Positions 7,900-14,577 of a stretch of 44,431 nucleotides of DNA are shown piece by piece. The translations under genes and the position numbers were made by a program. Position 1 is the stretch's first letter. Every line of letters begins with the position of its first letter. The notes beneath the pieces were generated by a model. It worked only from the letters and a program-made list of their open reading frames with translations, had not been told where the DNA came from and ran no database searches. The DNA lies in assembly GCF_020873875.1 (NCBI RefSeq), contig NZ_JAHWGU010000048.1, positions 1 through 44,431 of the forward strand, in the 5' to 3' direction. Source of the DNA: Actinoplanes sp. DH11. GTDB lineage: Bacteria; Actinomycetota; Actinomycetes; Mycobacteriales; Micromonosporaceae.

Positions 7900-8490
7900 A
7901 TGGGGCTCAAGGCGGAACGGGATCTGCGCCCCTGGCAGGTCGAGCTGCTGAAGCTGCAGAGGCACCTCGAGGCGGAGCAACTTCGCATGATCGTGCTCTT
8001 CGAGGGGCGGGACGCGGCCGGCAAGGGCGGCACCATCCGCCGGGTCACCCGGTTCATGAACGAGAAGCACTACCAGGTCGTCGCGCTGGGCCGGCCGACC
8101 GCGGAGCAGCGTACGCAGTGGTACTTCCAGCGGTACGTGGCGCAGTTCCCGGCCGGCGGCGAGATGGTGCTGTTCGACCGGAGCTGGTACAACCGCGCGA
8201 TGGTCGAGCGGGTGTTCGGCTTCTGCACCCGCAAGGAGTACCGGGACTTCCTCCGCGGCGTGACCGGTTTCGAGAAGGACCTGGTCCGGCAGGGCACGAT
8301 CCTGGTGAAGCTGTACTTCAGCGTCACCCAGGAGGTGCAGGCGCACCGCTTCGAGCGCCGCCGCACCGACCCGCTGCGGCAGTGGAAGCTCAGTGGTGCC
8401 CGGGCCGATGGAGACCGCCCTGATGGAGGCCGATCGCCGACGGAGCGGCAGGTTCACCGGATGACCACTCGGAGAGGGAGGGGCAGCTGA
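7900..8490 (+). CDS. PPK2-family polyphosphate kinase, C-terminus replaced
   Basis: The start MGLKAERDLRPWQVELLKLQ at 7900 has a good GAGGAGG ribosome site. The PPK2 core is intact: Walker A GRDAAGKGG near residue 40, FMNEKHYQVVALGRPT, QWYFQRYVAQFPAGGEMVLF, Walker B/lid FDRSWYNRAMVERVFGF, and the arginine lid HRFERRRTDPLRQWKLS. The family then continues for about 60 residues through a W-DDY-EA helix and an APW-VI strand. Here it switches at about 8393 to unrelated GARADGDRPDGG and stops at 8490, 196 residues in all. Because the lost part packs against the catalytic core, activity is doubtful. PPK2 enzymes transfer phosphate between polyphosphate and nucleotides. Confidence 0.75.
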   Translation: MGLKAERDLRPWQVELLKLQRHLEAEQLRMIVLFEGRDAAGKGGTIRRVTRFMNEKHYQVVALGRPTAEQRTQWYFQRYVAQFPAGGEMVLFDRSWYNRAMVERVFGFCTRKEYRDFLRGVTGFEKDLVRQGTILVKLYFSVTQEVQAHRFERRRTDPLRQWKLSGARADGDRPDGGRSPTERQVHRMTTRRGRGS

Positions 8491-8735
8491 TGCCCGACGC
8501 GACGTACCAGCTGCGAGTCTCCGGGGAGATCCCCGCGGAGGTGCTCGCCGAGCTGCCGGGCCTCACCGTGAGCATGGAGCCGCCGGAGACGGTGCTGCAC
8601 GGCTCGCTGCCCGACCAGTCGGCGGTGGTCGGCCTGATCTCCCGGATCCACGGGCTCGGGCTGCGGCTCATCGAGGTGCGCCGGCTGCCGCCGGACGAGG
8701 ACCCGGGGGCGCCGCCGGACACCGTACGCCGATGA
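8490..8735 (+). CDS. Small actinobacterial protein of unknown function
   Basis: The protein is 81 residues, preceded by a strong ribosome site (GGAGAGGGAGGGG). It has a compact alpha/beta pattern: a strand (YQLRVSG), a helix (PAEVLAELPG), strands (LTVSMEPPETVLHGSL), and a helix-strand ending (VGLISRIHGLGLRLIEVRRL). Similar short proteins sit in actinobacterial stress clusters beside universal stress and channel genes, but I know of no assigned function. Its last 4 bp overlap the potassium channel start (ATGA). Confidence 0.7.
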   Translation: MPDATYQLRVSGEIPAEVLAELPGLTVSMEPPETVLHGSLPDQSAVVGLISRIHGLGLRLIEVRRLPPDEDPGAPPDTVRR

Positions 8736-9238
8736 GCCGTCCCGTCGCGGCGCTGGTCTTCCTGCTCGCCCTGGTGACGGCGGTGGTCGGCCTGCTCGTC
8801 CGGGAGTCGCCGCTCGTCGGCTGGACGTTCCTGGCGGCCAGTGCGCTCTACCTGCTGGCGCCGGTTCCGATCGTGCGGGACCTGGGCTGGCGACCCGTGG
8901 TGGACCGGCAGACGCTGCTCGGGGCACTCGCCGCGTACCTGCTGATCGGCATGTCGTTCGGGTTCGCCTACGAGTGCCTGGCGGTGCTGCAACCGGGCCC
9001 GCTGTTCGGCGCCGAGGGCGACCCGCAACTCGCCGACGCGCTGTTCTTCAGCTTCGTCACGATGACCACCACCGGGTACGGCGACCTCGTCCCGTCCGGC
9101 AACCCGGCGCAGAGCCTCGCCGTCCTGGAGGCGCTCACCGGTCAGCTCTTCCTGGTCACCGCGGTGGCGAAGGTGGTGGACAAGTGGCGGCCCCGGGCCT
9201 GGCAGGGCCCGGGTCAGGAGTCGACGAAAGAACTGTGA
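8732..9238 (+). CDS. Two-TM potassium channel family protein
   Basis: The protein is 168 residues. Two N-terminal helices (VAALVFLLALVTAVVGLLV and GWTFLAASALYLLAPVPIV) are followed by the pore unit: helix LLGALAAYLLIGMSFGFAYE, pore loop LFFSFVTMTTTGYGDLVPSG with the K+ selectivity filter TTGYGD, and inner helix SLAVLEALTGQLFLVTAVAK. There is no cytoplasmic RCK or cyclic-nucleotide domain, so gating by ligand is not evident. A tetramer in the membrane would pass K+. The ATG overlaps the stop of the upstream small gene by 4 bp. The order PPK2, small protein, channel, HdeD suggests one transcript. Confidence 0.85.
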   Translation: MSRPVAALVFLLALVTAVVGLLVRESPLVGWTFLAASALYLLAPVPIVRDLGWRPVVDRQTLLGALAAYLLIGMSFGFAYECLAVLQPGPLFGAEGDPQLADALFFSFVTMTTTGYGDLVPSGNPAQSLAVLEALTGQLFLVTAVAKVVDKWRPRAWQGPGQESTKEL

Positions 9239-9251
9239 AGGGAGCACCGGA

Positions 9252-9299
9252 ATGTCGGACACCCGTACATCTGCCGCGCCCGGAAGCGAGGTGTGGTGA
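9252..9299 (+). CDS. Possible 15-codon coupling ORF before the HdeD-type gene
   Basis: ATG 9252 follows a GGGAGCACCGG ribosome-site-like stretch and encodes MSDTRTSAAPGSEVW. Its TGA shares an A with the ATG at 9299 (TGATG), the arrangement of a translational-coupling leader. It may equally be a decayed small gene or chance. Nothing in the peptide suggests a function. Confidence 0.3.
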   Translation: MSDTRTSAAPGSEVW

Positions 9300-9844
9300 T
9301 GGACCACTCGCGTTCCTGGCACTGGGCCCGGCTCGTCCTCGGCGTCCTCGCCGTCGTGGTCGGCGTCGTCGCGTTCGCCTGGCCGTCCGCGACCCTGCGG
9401 GTCATCGGTTTCCTGTTCGGACTGAACCTGCTGCTGATGGGGGTCACCCGGACGCTGCTGCTGCTCTTCTACGCGCCGAACCATCCGGTGCTCTACCGGG
9501 TGCTCGGCATCCTGCTCAGCCTGCTGGTCGCAATCGTCGGCCTGCTCTGCCTGCGCAACATCGTCGCCTCGCTGTCGCTGCTGCTGGTCCTGGTCGCGAT
9601 CGGCTGGATGCTGGACGGCCTCGCCGAGATCTTCGTCTCGCTCGGTTCCGGCCGGGAGGCCGGCGGCTGGCGGATCGGGCTGGGCATCGTGACGGTGCTG
9701 GCCGGCATCGCGATCCTGGTGTGGCCCGGTATCGGCCTCACCGCGTTCCTGTTCCTCGGCGCGACGACGATCGTCTTCGTCGGCCTGCTCCTGATGGTCA
9801 GCGCGATCGCGGGACTGCGCGGCGCGCGTACGGTGCCCGCCTGA
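9299..9844 (+). CDS. HdeD-family (DUF308) membrane protein
   Basis: The protein is 181 residues and begins MDHSRSWHWARLVLGVLAVV. It has six helices in three hairpins of the DUF308 repeat, each ending in a short W-P type turn (VVGVVAFAWPSATLRVIGFL; AGIAILVWPGIGLTAFLFLG). HdeD in E. coli is an acid-resistance membrane protein; the actinobacterial relatives lack a tested role. Start 9299 is preferred because it couples to the mini-ORF; GTG at 9293 and 9296 are alternatives. A strong hairpin at 9856-9887 follows the stop. Confidence 0.85.
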   Translation: MDHSRSWHWARLVLGVLAVVVGVVAFAWPSATLRVIGFLFGLNLLLMGVTRTLLLLFYAPNHPVLYRVLGILLSLLVAIVGLLCLRNIVASLSLLLVLVAIGWMLDGLAEIFVSLGSGREAGGWRIGLGIVTVLAGIAILVWPGIGLTAFLFLGATTIVFVGLLLMVSAIAGLRGARTVPA

Positions 9845-10313
9845 AACACACGCGAAGCGGGTCCGGCCCCGGTGTGCCGGACCCGCTCGGTGTGCCCGAC
9901 CGGGTCTCGGTGAACCGGCCGCCGTACCAGGTGCTGAAGATCGCGGCCGCCAGGCCGAGCAGCTCCATGACGACCAGCCCGGCCTCCGCCACCCGGCCCG
10001 GGCTGCGCACCCGCAGCAGGGTGAGCACCGCGAAGAAGATCAGCACACCGGTGTCGAGCAGCAAGCTGAGGAAGGCGGCCCGGGCCGCCCGCGGCCCCCG
10101 GGCGGCGAACGCCTCGTACCCGCCGGCCAGTGCCGCGAGCAGGCCGCCGGCCAGCCCGGCGATCAGATTCAGGAAGGCCAGCGTGCCGAACAGTGCCGGC
10201 GCGCCCAGCAGGTGTGCCACGTCGAAGATGACCGCCATGGCGAAGAGCCCGAGCGGGAACATCAGCAGCACCGGCTGGACCGGTTGCCCCCCGAGACGAA
10301 GCCGGCTCTGCAT
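9798..10313 (-). CDS. DUF2231 membrane protein with read-through C-terminus
   Basis: From ATG 10313 the protein is 171 residues, beginning MQSRLRLGGQPVQPVLLMFP. The first of four helices (LLMFPLGLFAMAVIFDVAHL) and the H-LG-P pattern match DUF2231, a membrane domain often near redox or stress genes. After helix four (VMELLGLAAAIFSTWYGGRF) the sequence becomes low-complexity (TRSGTPSGSGTPGP) and then basic. That last part is encoded by the terminator hairpin at 9856-9887 and by the end of the convergent HdeD gene. The natural stop has probably been lost, adding about 40 residues. The palindrome pair at 10385-10421 lies upstream. Confidence 0.65.
   Translation of the reverse strand: MQSRLRLGGQPVQPVLLMFPLGLFAMAVIFDVAHLLGAPALFGTLAFLNLIAGLAGGLLAALAGGYEAFAARGPRAARAAFLSLLLDTGVLIFFAVLTLLRVRSPGRVAEAGLVVMELLGLAAAIFSTWYGGRFTETRSGTPSGSGTPGPDPLRVCFRRAPYARRAVPRSR
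9856..9887. terminator. Hairpin between convergent genes
   Basis: AGCGGGTCCGGC and GCCGGACCCGCT form a perfect 12-bp stem with an 8-base loop. It starts 12 bp after the HdeD stop. There is no T-run, as is usual in high-GC actinomycetes. It lies inside the extended reading frame of the convergent DUF2231 gene, which supports loss of that gene's original stop. Confidence 0.7.
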
Positions 10314-10384
10314 GCGGCGATCCCCCTGGGCCGTGCGCGGGTGCACCGGACGTGTTCCAGCCTCGGCTGCCGAGCCCGATCGCG

Positions 10385-10421
10385 CCTCACCCCGTGGGGA
10401 TGACCGGCGGTTCCACGGGGT
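10385..10421. promoter_or_regulatory. Candidate island operator S4, double site
   Basis: TCACCCCGTGG and CCACGGGGTGA are perfect 11-bp arms 15 bp apart. The left arm also pairs locally (TCACCCCGTGGGGATGA) to give the island palindrome, so two overlapping dimer sites are possible. It lies 72 bp before the DUF2231 start at 10313 and just downstream of the ThrE-like gene. Confidence 0.55.
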
Positions 10422-10449
10422 GAATCTTCGTACCGGGAGCCCGGTCCGG

Positions 10450-11694
10450 TCACGGGATCCGCCGCAGGCCGCGGGCGAGGCCCCGGTAGAGCGGGTGGCC
10501 GCAGAGCACGCCGAGCGCGACCGCGAGCATCGAGGCGCCCGCGGCGGTCAGGTCCTCGCCGCCGCGCACCGGGTCCTGTCCCAGGTACTCGGTCATCCCG
10601 ATCAGGGTGAGTGCGCCCGGCACCAGCAGCCAGAAGCCGGGCAGGAACGAGACCAGGGCCGGCGGCCCGGTGGGCCGCCGCTCCACGAGGTACGCGACGA
10701 CGGTGAGGACCAGCGCGCCGACGAAACCGCTCAGGTACCCGCCGAACACCAGGTTGCCCAGGTACTGGCCGGTCCAGCCGGCGAGCAGCACCAGGCAGAG
10801 CCAGCCCAGCGACCGGGGCGGGCCGGCCAGCATCAGGTAGTTGCCGAGACCGACGAGCAGCGTGCCGGCCCACGGCCCCCACCAGCCGATCCCGGCGACA
10901 GCGACCGCCGCACCAGCCTCCGGCGGTGGCACCCCGACCGCCTGCGCCGCCCCGATCAGCCCGAACGTCAGCAGCAGCAACTGCATGATCCCGGCAACCA
11001 GGCGGCTGGCTCCGGTGACCATCTCGTACGCGGAGAGCTCCACCACCGCCATCGTCAGCATCGCGCCGGGCAGGAACGTCGCCAGCGGCGCCACCATGGC
11101 CCGCAGGTCCGCGTCGACCCAGCCGGACCGGGCCAGCAGAAAGGTGATCGAGGCGACCGTGAACGCGGCGATCACCGGCATCAGCATCTGCAGACTGGGC
11201 CAGCGGCGGCCGGTCAGCTTGAAGACGCCGACCAGGATGCCGAAGAGGCCCGCCAGCAGCAGGTCCTCCCCGGTCGGCAGGAGGATCATGCAGACGCCGA
11301 CGGTCAGCACGGCGTGCCCGAGGACCCGGACCACCGGGCCGAAACGGGCCGGCATCGCGACCAGGTCCAGGACCTGCCGGGCACCGTCGGCCGGGTCGAT
11401 CGCGCCATGCTCGGCCGACCGCAGCAACCGGTACAGCGCGGCGGTCTGATCCAGCCGCAGCCCGCCGCCCAGTTGCCGGGCCGGTTCCTGGGTCACCGGC
11501 AGGCCCGGTTCCAGCGACACCACCAGGAACGTCGGGAAGACGCTGATCCGGGCCTGCGGAGCGCCGTACGCGGTGGCCACCAGCAGTAGATGCTCCTGGA
11601 TCCGGTTGACCGCCTCGCCGGCCGCGGTGAGCGCGCTGCCCAGGTAGAGCAGGAACTCGTGCAGGTCCTGATCCGACGCGATCCGTCCCGCCAT
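10450..11694 (-). CDS. ThrE-like threonine/serine exporter family protein
   Basis: The protein is 414 residues from ATG 11694, with a clear ribosome site (GGAGGTGAG). The N-terminal soluble part has the ThrE layout: FLLYLGSALTAAGEAVNRIQ, then ARISVFPTFLVVSL, then a hinge before the membrane block. About ten helices follow, with YEMVTGASRLVAGIMQLLLL and SFLPGFWLLVPGALTLIGMT; the last matches the conserved P-GFW-LVPG signature of the DUF3815-type half. ThrE exports threonine and serine in corynebacteria; the substrate here is inferred from fold only. The palindrome at 11744-11762 lies about 58 bp upstream, and the regulator gene is divergent. Confidence 0.8.
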   Translation of the reverse strand: MAGRIASDQDLHEFLLYLGSALTAAGEAVNRIQEHLLLVATAYGAPQARISVFPTFLVVSLEPGLPVTQEPARQLGGGLRLDQTAALYRLLRSAEHGAIDPADGARQVLDLVAMPARFGPVVRVLGHAVLTVGVCMILLPTGEDLLLAGLFGILVGVFKLTGRRWPSLQMLMPVIAAFTVASITFLLARSGWVDADLRAMVAPLATFLPGAMLTMAVVELSAYEMVTGASRLVAGIMQLLLLTFGLIGAAQAVGVPPPEAGAAVAVAGIGWWGPWAGTLLVGLGNYLMLAGPPRSLGWLCLVLLAGWTGQYLGNLVFGGYLSGFVGALVLTVVAYLVERRPTGPPALVSFLPGFWLLVPGALTLIGMTEYLGQDPVRGGEDLTAAGASMLAVALGVLCGHPLYRGLARGLRRIP

Positions 11695-11743
11695 GGGCTC
11701 ACCTCCGCAGCGCCGACGGTAGGCGCGCCGGTGCCGGATGAAA

Positions 11744-11762
11744 TCACCCGGCGCGAAGGATG
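11744..11762. promoter_or_regulatory. Candidate island operator S5
   Basis: TCACCCGGCGCGAAGGATG follows the island pattern (TCACCC, 7 bases, GGATG). It is preceded by GGATGAAA, which could extend it. It is about 58 bp before the ThrE-like start and in the divergent gap shared with the LuxR-family regulator. It is the weakest symmetry of the six. Confidence 0.4.
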
Positions 11763-11988
11763 CCCGGCGGCCGGCGCGCGACGAGTCTGGCGTCATGAGC
11801 CTGGGCCATGCACCTGCTCGGCAGGGGACAGCGCCGGCCACCGCCTACCGAGCCGTACTACGCGTGAGCTCCCCGCCGAGCGCCGGTGACGCTTTGCTGA
11901 CGGTGGCCGGGCCTGCGTGATGCGAGGATGACGCACTGTGCCGCCGGCCCGGCGCCCGGAAGCGCTCCGACCCGAGGACGGGGTGACC

Positions 11989-14460
11989 ATGAGTTCCACG
12001 GATCGGCTGCCCGTCGCGGAGCCGCATCTGATCCGCCCGCGCCTGCACCGCCTGCTCGACGAGGGGGCGCAGCGGGCGGTCACGTCCGTCCAGGCCGGAC
12101 CGGGGTGGGGCAAGACCACCCTCGTCGCCGGCTGGGCCGCGGGGCCGCAGCACCGGGTGGCCTGGCTGACGCTGCGCGAACGGCACCGGCGCGTCCCGAT
12201 CTTCTGCTCGGACGTCGCCGCGGCGCTGCGGGCCGCGTTCCCGCCGGCCGCGGTGCCCGGCCGGTCCGGGAACGTCCCGGACGAGGCCGGGCTGCGCCGG
12301 CTCGCCGCCGGGTTCGGCCGCCCCGTCTCGCTGGTCCTCGACGACCTCCAGGTTGTCGACGGGTCGCCGGCGCTGGCGGTGCTCGCCGGGCTGATCCGCC
12401 GGCAGCCGGCCGGGCTGCGCCTCGTGCTGCTGAGCCGGACCGGGCCGGAACTGCCCCTGGCCGTGCCCGGCTCGACCGGCGGGCTGCTCCCGATCAGCGC
12501 CGCCGACCTGCGCTTCGACGACCACGAGACGGCCGCGCTGGCCGGGCTGCTCCGGCCTGGCTTCCCGGTCACCGAGGTGGCCGCGCTGGCCGAGGGATGG
12601 CCGCTGGGGGTGCGCCTGGCCGCCGGGACGCACGGCGCCGACCCGGGCGAGGTGATCGGCGACTACCTGGCCCGGGAGGTGATCGCCGGGCAGAGCGCGG
12701 CGGTACGCCGGTTCCTGATGTGCACCAGCATCGTCGAGGAGGTGATCCCGGAACTCGCCGACGCGCTGACCGAGGGCACCGGGAGCCGGCGGATCCTGTC
12801 CGTCCTGCGGCGGGACACCGGCCTGGTCGACGGCGCCCGGCTGCACGGGCAGTTGCGGGCGGAGCTGCGCCGCATGCTGGGCCGGGAGGCGCCCGGCGAG
12901 GTGCCGGCGCTGCACGCCCGGGCCGCGCGCTGGTACGCCGGGGCACGGATGGCCCCGGAGGCGTTGCGGCACGCCGCCGACGCGGGGGACTGGGCGTACC
13001 TGAGCCACCTGGTCGTCACCCTGGCACCGGGCCTGGGCCTCTCGCCTCATCGGCGGACCCTGATCGAGGCGATCCGGCGGATCCCGCCGGAACTGTTGCG
13101 CACCACCCCGGAGTTCGCCGTCTGCGCCGCGCTGGCGGCGCTCGCCGACGGCGACTTCCGCGGCCTGCCGCGGGTGCTCGGCCGGGCCCGGGAACTGCTG
13201 GCCGGCCGGCCGGCGGCCGACCGCCTGGCCGTCGATACGGTGCTGGACGTGATCGAGACGACGGCCGTGCCGCGGGTCACCGGTGACATGCCGGCCATGG
13301 CGGCGGCGGCCGGCGGCATCCTGGAGCGGATGGGTCACGCCGACCCGCGGATCCTGCCGATCGCGCCGTACGTCAGCGCGATCGCGAAGGTCAGCAAGGG
13401 GCAGGCGCTGATCTGGATGCTCCGGTTCGCGGAGGCGCGGCAGCACCTGACCGTCGGCCAGGCCGAGGCCCGGGAGCTGGGCATGCCGCTCACCGCGGTC
13501 ACCGCGGAAGGGCACCTGGCGCTGCTGGCGTGCTTCGACGGCACCCTGGGCGAGGCCGAACGGCGGGCGTGCGCGGCCTACCACGAGGCCGACCGGCTCG
13601 GTGCCACCGGCACCGTGCAGGCCACCCCGGCATATCTCGTGCTCGCCCTGATCGAGGTGGAACGCGACCATCTGGTGCAGGCGCAGGCCGTGCTCCGCCA
13701 CGCCCGGCACTCCGAGTCGGACCCGCCGGAGGCCACCCTGGCCGTGGTGTCGGTCCTGGTCCGGGCCCATCTGGCGCTCGCCGGCCGCGACCACGCGGCG
13801 GCCGCGGCGGCGCTGCGCCAGGCCCGCGACGAAGCGGCTCCGCCGCTGCGGGCGCCCCTGCTCGAACGCTGGCTCGACACCGTGGCATGCGAGATCGACC
13901 TGGCCGCCGGCGAACCCGGGCGGGTGTTGGACCGGCTCCGGGAAGTGGCCGACCCGGCACCCGCGGAACACGTCGTCCTCGGCCGTGCCCACCTGGCGCT
14001 CGGCGACACACCCGCCGCGACCGACCTGCTGACCCGGGCCGCCACCGGGACCGACCCGCTCGCCGCGGTCTCCGCCTGGCTGGTCCTCGCCCGGCTGGCG
14101 GAGTCCCGGGGCGACCCCGGCGGCGCGGCGGCGGCCGGTGCCCGGGCCGTCGTGCTGGCCGAGCCGGACGGGATAAGCCGGCCCTTCCGGGTCCTCGGCG
14201 CCGAGCATCTGCGGCATGCGCCGGCCGGGACGCCGCCCGAGCCGCTGAGCGCGCGGGAGTCCGAGGTGCTGCGATACCTGCCGTCCGAGCTCACCGCCGG
14301 CGAGATCGCCGCCGAACTGGGCGTCTCGGTCAACACGATCAAGGCGCACATGCGGTCGATCTACCGCAAGCTCGGCGCCAACCGCCGCCGGGAGGCGGTC
14401 ACCCGGGCCGCCCACTTCGGGCTGCCGACCGGACCGCTCCCGGGTTTCCACGACCGCTGA
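11989..14460 (+). CDS. Large ATP-binding LuxR-family regulator (MalT/LAL type)
   Basis: The protein is 823 residues. An N-terminal P-loop ATPase domain shows Walker A AGPGWGKTT near residue 36-44 and Walker B LVLDDLQ near 115. A long helical, TPR-like sensor region covers roughly residues 330-740. A C-terminal LuxR/NarL helix-turn-helix lies near 755-815: PLSARESEVLRYLPSELTAG and LGVSVNTIKAHMRSIYRKLG. Such STAND proteins switch with ATP and an inducer and bind DNA as multimers. It borders an island whose promoters share a palindrome, so it is the obvious candidate regulator, though this is inference. The start at 11989 has a GAGGACGGGG site; GTG 11938 is possible. Confidence 0.85.
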   Translation: MSSTDRLPVAEPHLIRPRLHRLLDEGAQRAVTSVQAGPGWGKTTLVAGWAAGPQHRVAWLTLRERHRRVPIFCSDVAAALRAAFPPAAVPGRSGNVPDEAGLRRLAAGFGRPVSLVLDDLQVVDGSPALAVLAGLIRRQPAGLRLVLLSRTGPELPLAVPGSTGGLLPISAADLRFDDHETAALAGLLRPGFPVTEVAALAEGWPLGVRLAAGTHGADPGEVIGDYLAREVIAGQSAAVRRFLMCTSIVEEVIPELADALTEGTGSRRILSVLRRDTGLVDGARLHGQLRAELRRMLGREAPGEVPALHARAARWYAGARMAPEALRHAADAGDWAYLSHLVVTLAPGLGLSPHRRTLIEAIRRIPPELLRTTPEFAVCAALAALADGDFRGLPRVLGRARELLAGRPAADRLAVDTVLDVIETTAVPRVTGDMPAMAAAAGGILERMGHADPRILPIAPYVSAIAKVSKGQALIWMLRFAEARQHLTVGQAEARELGMPLTAVTAEGHLALLACFDGTLGEAERRACAAYHEADRLGATGTVQATPAYLVLALIEVERDHLVQAQAVLRHARHSESDPPEATLAVVSVLVRAHLALAGRDHAAAAAALRQARDEAAPPLRAPLLERWLDTVACEIDLAAGEPGRVLDRLREVADPAPAEHVVLGRAHLALGDTPAATDLLTRAATGTDPLAAVSAWLVLARLAESRGDPGGAAAAGARAVVLAEPDGISRPFRVLGAEHLRHAPAGTPPEPLSARESEVLRYLPSELTAGEIAAELGVSVNTIKAHMRSIYRKLGANRRREAVTRAAHFGLPTGPLPGFHDR

Positions 14461-14469
14461 GCGGCGGCG

Positions 14470-14572
14470 GCGCCTGCTTCAAGCCGCGCGCGGCCGCGCG
14501 GCCGCTGCCGGCGGGTTCGCTGCCTGCTTCGAGCCGGTCGCCGCCCGCGGCCGCTGCCGGCCGGTTCGCAGC
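14470..14572. repeat. Two copies of a roughly 50-bp direct repeat
   Basis: GCCTGCTTCAAGCCG...GGCCGCTGCCGGCGGGTTCGC is followed directly by GCCTGCTTCGAGCCG...GGCCGCTGCCGGCCGGTTCGC. The pair fills the gap between the convergent regulator and ABC exporter genes. GC-rich inverted stretches inside each copy could form hairpins that act as a terminator. Confidence 0.7.
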
Positions 14573-14577
14573 CCGGG

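Noticed and set aside
1631..11762. DosR/DevR boxes in the stress island
   Set aside because: Gene content suggests a dormancy regulon, but the shared palindrome does not contain GGGACT or AGTCCC.
11845..14451. An 868-codon open frame on the minus strand opposite the LuxR-type regulator
   Set aside because: Its translation is a compositionally biased Arg/Gly/Gln string with no family motif, while the plus strand has a full MalT-type protein with Walker and HTH motifs. It is a GC-driven shadow.
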